From contig JAHLFG010000038.1 in NCBI GenBank assembly GCA_018883895.1, forward strand, positions 1 through 32,877: a stretch of 32,877 nucleotides of DNA, given 5' to 3'. This DNA comes from Candidatus Anaerobiospirillum merdipullorum (lineage in GTDB: Bacteria > Pseudomonadota > Gammaproteobacteria > Enterobacterales > Succinivibrionaceae). The position numbers were made by a program, and so were the translations under genes. Below are positions 7,809 to 14,818 of this stretch, piece after piece; positions within the stretch are counted from its first letter, which is position 1, and each line of letters opens with the position of its first letter. A model generated the notes under the pieces. The model worked only from the letters and a program-made list of their open reading frames with translations. It was not told where the DNA came from and ran no database searches.

Positions 7809-8717
7809 ATGACAAACAAGTTATCTGTGAGCATAAGTTGTGCCGCACTGCTCATTTTAAGTAGTGGGGTGCAGGCCGATAGCGCATATGAGGTCTATGC
7901 GCAACAGTCCAATCAGGATTATTTGACAGAAGACAATTACGCCACCTTAGATGCCTTGGCGCAACGTGCCCAATGGGGCATGGCCGGGCAGGGCATGGCC
8001 GGTGCCGTACAGCGCCCGGGGGAGGTGGTCTTTGCCTATGGCAGTTCGCGTCCGCAAGTACTGTGTCAGGTCTTAGAGCTGACCGATGTGGCCTTTGAGC
8101 CCGGGGAAGTTATTCAAACCGTGCAAATTGGTGATAGTGCGCGCTGGTCAGTACAAAGTGCGTTGTCCGGAACCAATTTTACCGCGCAACAGCATTTAAT
8201 CATCAAGCCCTATGACAGTGGGCTTAGGACCTCGCTGGTCGTTACCACCGATAAGCGCACCTATCATTTGGCGCTCAAATCCTCGCTTGAAGGTTTTATG
8301 CCGATGGTGCGTTTTACCTACCCTGAAGATGAAATGGTGAAGTTAAATCAAAAGATGCAGCAGCAAGAAGATTACGTCAAGCGGCATACCATTGCCGGGA
8401 CTAGTGTGACCTTAGATAAGCTTAATTTTAATTATCACTTAGAGGGTGATGACGCCATCAAGCCCGAGCGCGTTTATAACGATGGGCAAAAAACCATTAT
8501 TGAGTTGCCTCAGAAGGTCTTTAGCTCCGGACAATTGCCCGCTTTATTGTGTGTCAGTCAAAGTGGCGGCTTTTTTAGTGCCGATAAACTCTCCACCGTC
8601 AATTATCGCTTGCAAGGGCGGCGTTTTGTATTAGATGGCGTGCCGGAGAAATTACGTTTGTTAAGTGGCGCGGAGGATGGTTTGCGCTGCGATATCACTC
8701 TACAAGAACAGGCCTAA
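7809..8717 (+). CDS. trbG: TrbG, VirB9-type core channel protein
   Basis: A 302-residue periplasmic/outer-membrane component, matching RP4 TrbG length (~297). Signal peptide 1-23 ends SSGVQA-D. The N-terminal domain carries RPGEVVFAYGSSRPQVLC, a typical VirB9/TrbG strand block with a Cys. The C-terminal VirB9 domain (about 205-302) begins LDKLNFNYHLEGDDAIKPERVYNDGQKTIIE in pieces and continues with GRRFVLDGVPEKLRL. It forms the outer core ring with TrbH (VirB7-like) and TrbI (VirB10). AGGAGG overlaps the trbF stop five bases before the ATG, so coupling is likely. Confidence 0.92.
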   Translation: MTNKLSVSISCAALLILSSGVQADSAYEVYAQQSNQDYLTEDNYATLDALAQRAQWGMAGQGMAGAVQRPGEVVFAYGSSRPQVLCQVLELTDVAFEPGEVIQTVQIGDSARWSVQSALSGTNFTAQQHLIIKPYDSGLRTSLVVTTDKRTYHLALKSSLEGFMPMVRFTYPEDEMVKLNQKMQQQEDYVKRHTIAGTSVTLDKLNFNYHLEGDDAIKPERVYNDGQKTIIELPQKVFSSGQLPALLCVSQSGGFFSADKLSTVNYRLQGRRFVLDGVPEKLRLLSGAEDGLRCDITLQEQA

Positions 8718-8727
8718 GGAGAAGATG

Positions 8728-9210
8728 ATGATGCCCACGACTCAAGTTCATACCAGGCGCGTGCTTTCTTTAGTCAGCACGGCCATCGCTTTATGTATGC
8801 TCACGGCCTGTCGCAGTACTGAAATACCGGTGCAAAGCTTGCCCCCAGCACAGAGCAATCTTGCCAGCGCAGTAAATTACCTGGTGCCAACCCTACAGCA
8901 ACTAAGTGCCTTTGGTAGCGATCGCTTCTTACTTACAAGTAGCGATGTCAGTGCCCCTGAGTTAAGCGCTGTGGCTGAGAGCTTACGCCATGCCGGCGCG
9001 GCGGTAAGTTTATTGCCGCAAAGTGACGACAAGTTGCCGGCAAAACTCGAGCTTAATCCGGCACGAACCCTGACGCTTACGCGCGCGCAGATTGGGGATA
9101 CCACCTTACTTACCTTAAGTTTAGAGGACGTGAGTTTGCAATGTAGCTTTGCGCCTGCAGGTGGAGTGTTGCAGCCTAGCTCAGCTATCAGTGTGATGCG
9201 GAGACAGTGA
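8728..9210 (+). CDS. trbH: TrbH, lipoprotein of the T4SS core
   Basis: A ~160-residue lipoprotein, the same size as RP4 TrbH, at the trbH position between trbG and trbI. A basic N-terminus and hydrophobic stretch end in lipobox LTAC with Cys28, followed by RSTEIPVQ. The rest is a soluble periplasmic domain with no motif I recognise; it has Cys near SLQCSF. Identification rests mainly on position, length and lipobox, since TrbH is poorly conserved. AAGGAG at 8716-8721 precedes three tandem ATGs (8725, 8728, 8731); 8728 gives the best spacing. Likely role: outer-membrane anchor of the TrbG/TrbI core, as VirB7 does. Its stop overlaps the trbI start (TGATG). Confidence 0.75.
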   Translation: MMPTTQVHTRRVLSLVSTAIALCMLTACRSTEIPVQSLPPAQSNLASAVNYLVPTLQQLSAFGSDRFLLTSSDVSAPELSAVAESLRHAGAAVSLLPQSDDKLPAKLELNPARTLTLTRAQIGDTTLLTLSLEDVSLQCSFAPAGGVLQPSSAISVMRRQ

Positions 9211-10439
9211 TGGAAGTTAAAAATCAAAAGGTCAAACGCGGTAAAGTCACCAAGGTGCCGCTATTAATCGTGTTGGGCTTGTGTCTGTTAATTTTAATTG
9301 TCGCGGCTTTGTCCATGCCCTCTGCTACCGATGATAAGTTGGCGCGTAACGAGGAGAAAGAGGCGATGCTCTTTGCCGATGCGCGGGCGCAAATTGATCG
9401 TCTGCAGGCTGCCACCCGCGCTACGGCTGATAAAGAGGAGTTAAAGCCAGAGCCCCCTGCCCCCGTCAAGGTAGAGCCTAGTTTAGACGCTGATGCCTAT
9501 GCGCGCTTTAAGCATTTGCAAAACCCGGCCCCGCCACCTGAGCCTACTGCTGAAGAAAGATTAATGCAGCAACGCACCCAGGCCTTTTTACAGGCCTTAA
9601 GTGCCAGCTCTAAGGTCGAGCTTAATTTTAATGCTCCAAGCAATATGCCAGGACTTAACGGGGGTGGTGACACTACTTTAAGTGGGGGTCAGGCTTTAAG
9701 TGCCAAACAAAAGCAAATGCTACAAGACAGTAAGGCAAAGCTTGCGCAACTTAAAGGCCAGGGCGGGGGGGAATTGTCTGCCTATGAGGCTTTAAATAGT
9801 GGGGATGAGCATGCGCTTGCCTATAGGACTGAAAGTGTCGATACCCCCTATCTTATCCGTCAGGGCACGGTGGTGCCGGCGGTGCTCTTAACCGGGATTA
9901 ATTCTGATATCCCCGGGCAGGTAATGGCACAAACCACCGCGGCAGTTTATGACAGTCCGCGCGGTAATTTTGCCTTGATCCCCGCCGGGTCGCGTCTTAT
10001 CGGCCAATATCTGTCGCAACCTGCCTACGGCACCGAGCGCGTGATGTTAGCCTTCAACCGTCTAATTTTCCCCGATGGCAAGGCCTTAACCTTAGGAGCG
10101 ATGCCGGCAGCTTCTTTGGACGGTTTGGCAGGGCTTGAAGCTGAGGTGGACAATCATATGTTCAGGCTCTTGTCCGGGGCGCTGCTTTTAGGCGGCATTA
10201 CCGCCATGGTGTCAGTGACGCAAGATGATGCCTATGACAGTGATGGCAATTTGACTACCTCAAGTGCCTTAACGCAGGCCATGGGAGCAAGTTTAGGGCA
10301 GGTCTTGGCTGATGTGGTGGAGCGTAACATCAATATTGCGCCTACCTTGCAGGTGCCGGCGGGCTTTAGATTCAATCTGACTTTAGTTAAAGATTTGCGC
10401 TTTAAAGGGCCCTATCAGGACTTTGATTATGCCGCTTAA
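9210..10439 (+). CDS. trbI: TrbI, VirB10-type core protein
   Basis: A 409-residue energy-sensing core component spanning both membranes. A short cytoplasmic N-terminus is followed by one membrane segment (about 16-36), a charged, coiled and Pro/Glu-rich linker (about 37-115), a Gly-rich stretch near 145-185, and the C-terminal VirB10/TrbI beta-barrel (about 200-405) with IRQGTVVPAVLLTGINSDIP, ALIPAGSRLIGQY and VMLAFNRLIFPDGK. The hydrophobic antenna helix is around RLLSGALLLGGITAMVSV. It is somewhat shorter than RP4 TrbI (~460). The start is the ATG at 9210, six bases after GGAG, sharing one base with the trbH stop. Confidence 0.93.
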   Translation: MEVKNQKVKRGKVTKVPLLIVLGLCLLILIVAALSMPSATDDKLARNEEKEAMLFADARAQIDRLQAATRATADKEELKPEPPAPVKVEPSLDADAYARFKHLQNPAPPPEPTAEERLMQQRTQAFLQALSASSKVELNFNAPSNMPGLNGGGDTTLSGGQALSAKQKQMLQDSKAKLAQLKGQGGGELSAYEALNSGDEHALAYRTESVDTPYLIRQGTVVPAVLLTGINSDIPGQVMAQTTAAVYDSPRGNFALIPAGSRLIGQYLSQPAYGTERVMLAFNRLIFPDGKALTLGAMPAASLDGLAGLEAEVDNHMFRLLSGALLLGGITAMVSVTQDDAYDSDGNLTTSSALTQAMGASLGQVLADVVERNINIAPTLQVPAGFRFNLTLVKDLRFKGPYQDFDYAA

Positions 10440-10449
10440 GGAGGTTTTT

Positions 10450-11208
10450 ATGTTAAGGAAAATCATCATGCTACTAAGCCTGTGGAGCTTTAGCTCTGGG
10501 CAGTGGGCGCAAGCTGCCTTTGCGGTCTTTGATGCGCAAAATTTAATGCAGATGCTAACTGACAATATTGCCACAGTCGAGCAATGGGGGATTGATAATC
10601 AAAAACAACTCGAGCAATTACAGCAACTCATACAAAGCAATACCTGGGCGCAAACCAATTCCACCTTAAATCAGCGCGCATCCTGGCAGGTCGTGGAAAC
10701 AGCGCGGCAGGAGACCTTGGCCTTGGTGCATGCCACTTCCTCCATCTGGCAACAATGCGGGCAGTTGTCGCGCTTTTTGGCAACGATGAAAAGTTCAGAG
10801 GCATGGCTGGCCTGTGCCCGCTCGGGCAGTTGTAGCTTTGAAAACTATCTGCGCGATTTAGATGAAAGCACGGTCAAGATAGCGCAAAACGCCGCTGCCT
10901 ATGCCGAACGCATGCAAGTGCATTTGGGGCAAAAGGCACAGGCCTTGGAAAGGCTTAAAACCAATGGGCAAACGGCTAAAGGACAGGCGGACATTATGGA
11001 CAATATGTCCAAGATAAACGCCGAGATTGCCTCCTCGATGATTGATCTTAACGGGCAAAGCACACAGCTAATTTCGCTTATCACTAAGGCGCAGGCCTTA
11101 AAGGCCGATGAAAGACAGGCCTTTATGGCTCAAGAGCAATATTTTGAGGCTAAAACAGGCTGGCACCGTCAGCCTCATCTGGAGATGACCTTACCGGCCT
11201 TTAAATAA
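10450..11208 (+). CDS. trbJ: TrbJ, VirB5-like minor pilus/adhesion protein
   Basis: A 252-residue exported, mainly helical protein, close to RP4 TrbJ (~258). The signal peptide (1-22) ends SSGQWAQA-A. The mature part has long heptad-like helices rich in Gln, Ala and Leu (about 30-65 and 140-220) and two Cys pairs near the middle (QQCGQLS, ACARSGSC). The order after trbI and helical content support TrbJ; VirB5-type proteins sit at the pilus tip. The start at 10450 has AAGGAGG with ideal spacing. The longer reading from 10423 would start inside trbI without an SD. Confidence 0.88.
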   Translation: MLRKIIMLLSLWSFSSGQWAQAAFAVFDAQNLMQMLTDNIATVEQWGIDNQKQLEQLQQLIQSNTWAQTNSTLNQRASWQVVETARQETLALVHATSSIWQQCGQLSRFLATMKSSEAWLACARSGSCSFENYLRDLDESTVKIAQNAAAYAERMQVHLGQKAQALERLKTNGQTAKGQADIMDNMSKINAEIASSMIDLNGQSTQLISLITKAQALKADERQAFMAQEQYFEAKTGWHRQPHLEMTLPAFK

Positions 11209-11225
11209 GGCTCAAGGAGGGAGTG

Positions 11226-12212
11226 ATGCAACCACAAAATTTACAACGTTTAACTTGTCTGACGATGCTGATTGTCGCCTTGATGTGGCTGTGCTGTCCG
11301 CGGGTCTTGGCAGCGGAAAATATCGATGCGGCCCAACTGATGCAGCGGGGCGTGATTCAAACTGCCACCGATATCTTTATGCAAGAAGCCAATGCGGTCA
11401 GTACCAAGATAGAGCAGGCGGCGACCAGACTTTTTTGGATCTTATGCTCCATTGCCATTGTCTTAAACGGGATCCGTCTTATCTTGCGCGATGGCGATCT
11501 TCAGGCCTTTATTGCCGTCTTGGTGCGCTTTGTGTTCATCATCGGCGTGTTTGAATTTTTGCTACGCAATGGCGGGGCTATCGGGGCGACGGTGGTAAAT
11601 TCCCTTACTGATCTTACCGCCAAAAATGGTAGCGGACCGGTGGAGCTGGCCGACGCGGTCATTGAGGTGTCCTTTGCGCTCCTTGAGAGTATTGAAGAAA
11701 GCTCGGGGTGGTTTTCGGTCAATAAGCTTATCATGGGCCTCTTTCTTATCTTATTTGACTTTATTCTCTTTAGTGTGGTCGCAAGCTGTGTGGTGCTCTT
11801 TTTGTCCGCCTATGTGTTATGTGTGCTCGGCGTCTTTGTTTTAGGCTTTGGCGCCTTGCAATACACGCGGCCGATTGCGGTCAATTATTTAAAGTCCATC
11901 TTGGGCGTGTCTTTAGAATTGATGACCATGATCTTAATTTGTAATGCCGGAGTGCGCGGTATTGATCTCGTACGCCAAATGGTGGAAGGTGGCGGCAAGA
12001 TAACCTTTAGTGTCTATGTCATGCTCCTCTTGGTAGCAATGTTAATTTGGGCGTGCTCCCGTACTTTGCCGGCACTAGTGGGATCGCTGGTTTACAGTTA
12101 TGACACTTCAAGTCGGACGCTTAATTTGGCCAATGGTTTTGCCGCGCAATTACGTCTGCCTACCGCTCCGTTCAAGACCGTGTTTAAAAATACCGGGGCT
12201 AGGCAACGCTAA
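11226..12212 (+). CDS. trbL: TrbL, VirB6-type polytopic channel protein
   Basis: A 328-residue protein with an N-terminal signal-like segment (about 9-29) and at least six further membrane segments. The block FWILCSIAIVLNGIRLILRDGDLQ and the later FLSAYVLCVLGVFVLGFGAL fit the TrbL/VirB6 domain. RP4 TrbL is about 530 residues; this one has the conserved membrane core but lacks the long hydrophilic C-terminal part. It would line the inner-membrane passage. AGGAGG lies five bases before the ATG at 11226. It follows trbJ directly (17-base gap), so there is no room for trbK, the entry-exclusion lipoprotein that sits here in RP4. It is the last trb gene. Confidence 0.9.
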   Translation: MQPQNLQRLTCLTMLIVALMWLCCPRVLAAENIDAAQLMQRGVIQTATDIFMQEANAVSTKIEQAATRLFWILCSIAIVLNGIRLILRDGDLQAFIAVLVRFVFIIGVFEFLLRNGGAIGATVVNSLTDLTAKNGSGPVELADAVIEVSFALLESIEESSGWFSVNKLIMGLFLILFDFILFSVVASCVVLFLSAYVLCVLGVFVLGFGALQYTRPIAVNYLKSILGVSLELMTMILICNAGVRGIDLVRQMVEGGGKITFSVYVMLLLVAMLIWACSRTLPALVGSLVYSYDTSSRTLNLANGFAAQLRLPTAPFKTVFKNTGARQR

Positions 12213-12353
12213 GCGTTAAGCCTTAGGGCTTCACACTTTAAGCTTAAAGCGGGGCACCTGGCGGCGCTTGCTTTTTGTCCTCACTACTGCCGTTTACTCC
12301 TGCTATCATCTACAATACTAAGTAAATAAAACATTGCTTAAGGAAGTAATACC
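12213..12353. other. trbL-lpxK intergenic region
   Basis: No gene. A 5-bp hairpin (AACGC/GCGTT) spans the trbL stop codon, a second (AAGCC/GGCTT) follows at 12218-12231, and a perfect 14-bp palindrome CTTTAAGCTTAAAG lies at 12236-12249. None has a T-run, so a strong intrinsic terminator for the trb operon is not evident. TACAAT at 12311-12316 is a fair -10 for lpxK, with no good -35. Confidence 0.4.
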
Positions 12354-13400
12354 GTGGCCTGCATCGATAAGATTTGGTATGAAAAGAGCCCGTATGCCGT
12401 GGTGGGGTCCTTAATTTTAAGGCCTTTAAGCTGGGTGTTTGCCCTGTGCTCGGCGCTACGGCGCATGTTGTATGAACAGGGGGTACTTAAAAGTAGTGCC
12501 CCCTTGGTGCCGGTAATTATTGTTGGGGGCTTGAGTGCCGGCGGCAGTGGCAAGACTCCTTTATGTGTGGCCCTAATTAAAGAATTACAGCGCCGCGGTT
12601 ACAAGGTGGGCTTACTCTCGCGCGGTTATCGTGCCAAAGCGCAACAATTTCCCTGGCGCGTGATGGCTGATGGCGATGCGGTAACCTGCGGCGATGAGCC
12701 GCTGTTAATTAAGCGCCAAACCGGCGCGGAGGTGGTAATTGACCCCAAACGTCCGCGTGGGGCTTTTTATTTGGCGTCTTTAGGGGTGGACGTCATTATT
12801 TGCGATGACGGCTTGCAGCATTATGCCCTTAAGCGTGATGGGGAAATTGTGGTGGTCGACGGGGTGCGCATGTTTGGCAATAAAAAATTATTGCCTTCAG
12901 GCCCCTTACGCGAAGGATTATGGCGCCTTAAAAAGGTCGATGAGGTGGTCATTAACGGTGCTGTGGCAAAGCTTGGTTATAACACCATGGTCTTGCATCC
13001 CACCGCCCCGATAGCTTTAGATGGTAGTGCAATAACTGTGCCCAAGGGCGCTAAAGTCATTGCCTTAGCCGGCATCGGCAATCCTACGCGTTTTTATAAG
13101 ACTTTGGAGGATTTTGGTTTTGCCATTGCCGAGGTGTTAACCGTAGGTGATCATGGCACTTTGCCTTGCAGCAAGATTGCTACGGCGGCACAGCGTTATC
13201 CTGTCATTATGACCGCCAAGGATGCCATCAAGTATGAAGGACAAAAGCTTGCCAATGTTTTTGTGCTCAATGTCGAGGCTTTTTTAGCCCCGGCCTTTTA
13301 TGATGGGGTGGAGCAACTCATAAAGAGTGCCACCAATCGTATCGAACTACGTGCCCGGCGCCAGCAGGCTCAGGGTGCTCAAGGAAATAAACATGAGTGA
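12354..13400 (+). CDS. lpxK: LpxK, tetraacyldisaccharide 4'-kinase
   Basis: A 348-residue inner-membrane-associated P-loop kinase that phosphorylates the 4' position of the lipid A disaccharide precursor to give lipid IVA (ATP as donor). An N-terminal hydrophobic helix (about 14-38) is followed by the family P-loop VGGLSAGGSGKTP (57-69), GLLSRGYRAK, the CGDEPLL block, ICDDGLQHY and LLPSGPLREG. Length is near E. coli LpxK (328). The start is a GTG at 12354 with AAGGAAG upstream. The end overlaps kdsB by eight bases (ATGAGTGA). In E. coli msbA precedes lpxK; here the upstream neighbour is trbL. Confidence 0.95.
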   Translation: MACIDKIWYEKSPYAVVGSLILRPLSWVFALCSALRRMLYEQGVLKSSAPLVPVIIVGGLSAGGSGKTPLCVALIKELQRRGYKVGLLSRGYRAKAQQFPWRVMADGDAVTCGDEPLLIKRQTGAEVVIDPKRPRGAFYLASLGVDVIICDDGLQHYALKRDGEIVVVDGVRMFGNKKLLPSGPLREGLWRLKKVDEVVINGAVAKLGYNTMVLHPTAPIALDGSAITVPKGAKVIALAGIGNPTRFYKTLEDFGFAIAEVLTVGDHGTLPCSKIATAAQRYPVIMTAKDAIKYEGQKLANVFVLNVEAFLAPAFYDGVEQLIKSATNRIELRARRQQAQGAQGNKHE

Positions 13401-14157
13401 TTATATTGTGGCTATTCCCTCGCGCTTAGCCTCCACTAGATTGCCCAATAAGCCGCTAGTGCCCATTTGCGGCATCCCGATGATAAGACGGGTGTGTATG
13501 CAGGCTTTAAAAAGTAAGGCTCAGCGTGTCATTGCCTGTGTTGATAGTGACAAGATTGCCGCCTGTCTTACTGATCTACCCGGTACTGAGGTGTGCATGA
13601 CTTCACCGCAGGCCGCTTGTGGTACCGATCGCATTGCCCAGATGATTGAAAGCATGCACTTAGACCTTGAGACCATCATCGTCAATATTCAAGGAGATGA
13701 GCCTTTAATTAACCCCGAGCATATTGAAGCGGTGGCGCAGCTCTTGGTGGAAAAGCAAGCTGACATGGCCACCTTATGTTTTCGTATCGACAATGAACAC
13801 GATGTCTTTGACCCTTCGTGCGTGAAGGTGGTCTTTGATGGCAATGGGATGGCGCTGTATTTCTCCCGTGCCCCGATCCCGTATGAGCGCGATAACTTTA
13901 TGCACCATCAAGCACCGACCGCCACCCACTATCACCATATCGGCATCTATGCCTATAAGGCTGGCACGGTCTTGCGCTATAACCAATTGTCACGGCCGGA
14001 AATTGAAGTGAGTGAATCGCTCGAGCAATTGCGCCTCTTGCATCATGGGATGAAGATTGCTGTGGGCGTCACGGAAAATCCGCCGGAAACCGGGGTGGAT
14101 ACGCCTGAGGATTTAGAGCGCGTTTGTCGCTATCTTAAAGCGCACGGGGAGGCTTAA
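13393..14157 (+). CDS. kdsB: KdsB, CMP-Kdo synthetase
   Basis: A 254-residue cytidylyltransferase that activates Kdo with CTP to CMP-Kdo for LPS inner-core synthesis (E. coli enzyme 248 residues). Motifs: AIPSRLASTRLPNKPL (8-23) for nucleotide binding, CGTDRIAQ, VNIQGDEPLI (metal/CTP site), FSRAPIPYERD and HHIGIYAYK. The ATG at 13393 has AAGGAAA upstream and overlaps the lpxK stop, so translation is coupled. A longer reading from 13327 lies inside lpxK and has no homologous extension. The YcaR-type small gene that sits between lpxK and kdsB in E. coli is absent. Confidence 0.96.
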   Translation: MSDYIVAIPSRLASTRLPNKPLVPICGIPMIRRVCMQALKSKAQRVIACVDSDKIAACLTDLPGTEVCMTSPQAACGTDRIAQMIESMHLDLETIIVNIQGDEPLINPEHIEAVAQLLVEKQADMATLCFRIDNEHDVFDPSCVKVVFDGNGMALYFSRAPIPYERDNFMHHQAPTATHYHHIGIYAYKAGTVLRYNQLSRPEIEVSESLEQLRLLHHGMKIAVGVTENPPETGVDTPEDLERVCRYLKAHGEA

Positions 14158-14718
14158 ATGGCAGAGATTATTTTTAGCAGTGAGCGCTTATATACCAGGC
14201 AGCTTACCAATGATGATTTGTCCTCTATCAAGGAGCAATTGCAAGATCCGGAAGTGATGTCTGCCTATGAAGGCGCTTTCTCGGACTTAATGGTCAAAAG
14301 TTGGCTCTTAAAGCAAATGGAGCGTTACACCCAAGATGGTTGTGGGCTGTATGCGCTTTTAACTAAGGATAACGATACCTTCGTCGGCCAATGCGGCGTC
14401 ACGATGCAAGAATTTGAGGGCCGTTTGGTGCATGAGGTGGGTTATCTCTTATCTAAGCGCTTTTGGCATGAAGGCTATGCCACCGAAGCTGCCGCCGCGG
14501 CGCGTGATTATGCCTTTGAGGTATTAAATGCGCCCTTTGTCTGTGCGCAGGTGCGCGATAACAATATCCCGTCACAAAAAGTGGCGCAACGCATCGGCTT
14601 TAAGCAGGTAGGGGAAATTGTTAAGCATTATCGCGGCTTTGTGTTGCCGCATATTGTCTATGGCATGACGCGCGCAGATTATTTGGCCTACAAAGCCCAA
14701 GTAACAGCTAGCGCTTAA
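14158..14718 (+). CDS. GNAT family N-acetyltransferase, RimJ/RimL-like
   Basis: A 186-residue acetyl-CoA-dependent acetyltransferase. It shows the RimJ/RimL-type layout: SERLYTRQLTNDDL at the N-terminus, IGYLL-like VGYLLSKRFWHEGYATEA (acetyl-CoA-binding motif A around 98-115), and the C-terminal N-IPSQKVAQRIGFKQVGE block in which the N-x-x-S-x-x-V-x-x-x-x-G-F pattern is diagnostic. The acceptor (ribosomal protein, other protein, or small molecule) is not evident. The ATG follows the kdsB stop without a gap, with GGGAGG upstream, so it belongs to the lpxK-kdsB unit. Confidence 0.85.
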   Translation: MAEIIFSSERLYTRQLTNDDLSSIKEQLQDPEVMSAYEGAFSDLMVKSWLLKQMERYTQDGCGLYALLTKDNDTFVGQCGVTMQEFEGRLVHEVGYLLSKRFWHEGYATEAAAAARDYAFEVLNAPFVCAQVRDNNIPSQKVAQRIGFKQVGEIVKHYRGFVLPHIVYGMTRADYLAYKAQVTASA

Positions 14719-14725
14719 GCTAGAT

Positions 14726-14806
14726 AAAAAAATCACGCGGCGGCAACAAGCGCGCGTGATCTTGCTTAAGCTTGAAAATACAGGGCCGCCTAGCATTGAG
14801 GCGGCC
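14726..14806 (-). terminator. Two-hairpin terminator of valS
   Basis: After the valS stop on the minus strand come an 8-bp hairpin (arms 14799-14806 and 14784-14791) followed by a weak T stretch, then a second 8-bp hairpin (ATCACGCG arms 14753-14760 and 14732-14739) followed by seven T (complement of A14726-14732). The second is a good rho-independent terminator for valS. On the plus strand neither hairpin has a T-run, so the GNAT gene may end another way. Confidence 0.8.
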
Positions 14807-14818
14807 TGAGGGCCTTGC

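Noticed and set aside
2673-12212. VirB (Agrobacterium-like) or Dot/Icm type secretion system
   Set aside because: Gene order B-C-D-E-F-G-H-I-J-L with VirB11 first and VirB6 last, plus TrbC- and TrbD-specific blocks, fits the IncP trb type rather than virB1-11 or Dot/Icm.
13327-13392. N-terminal extension of KdsB from 13327
   Set aside because: Lies inside lpxK in another frame, without SD; the family starts at the residues encoded from 13393.
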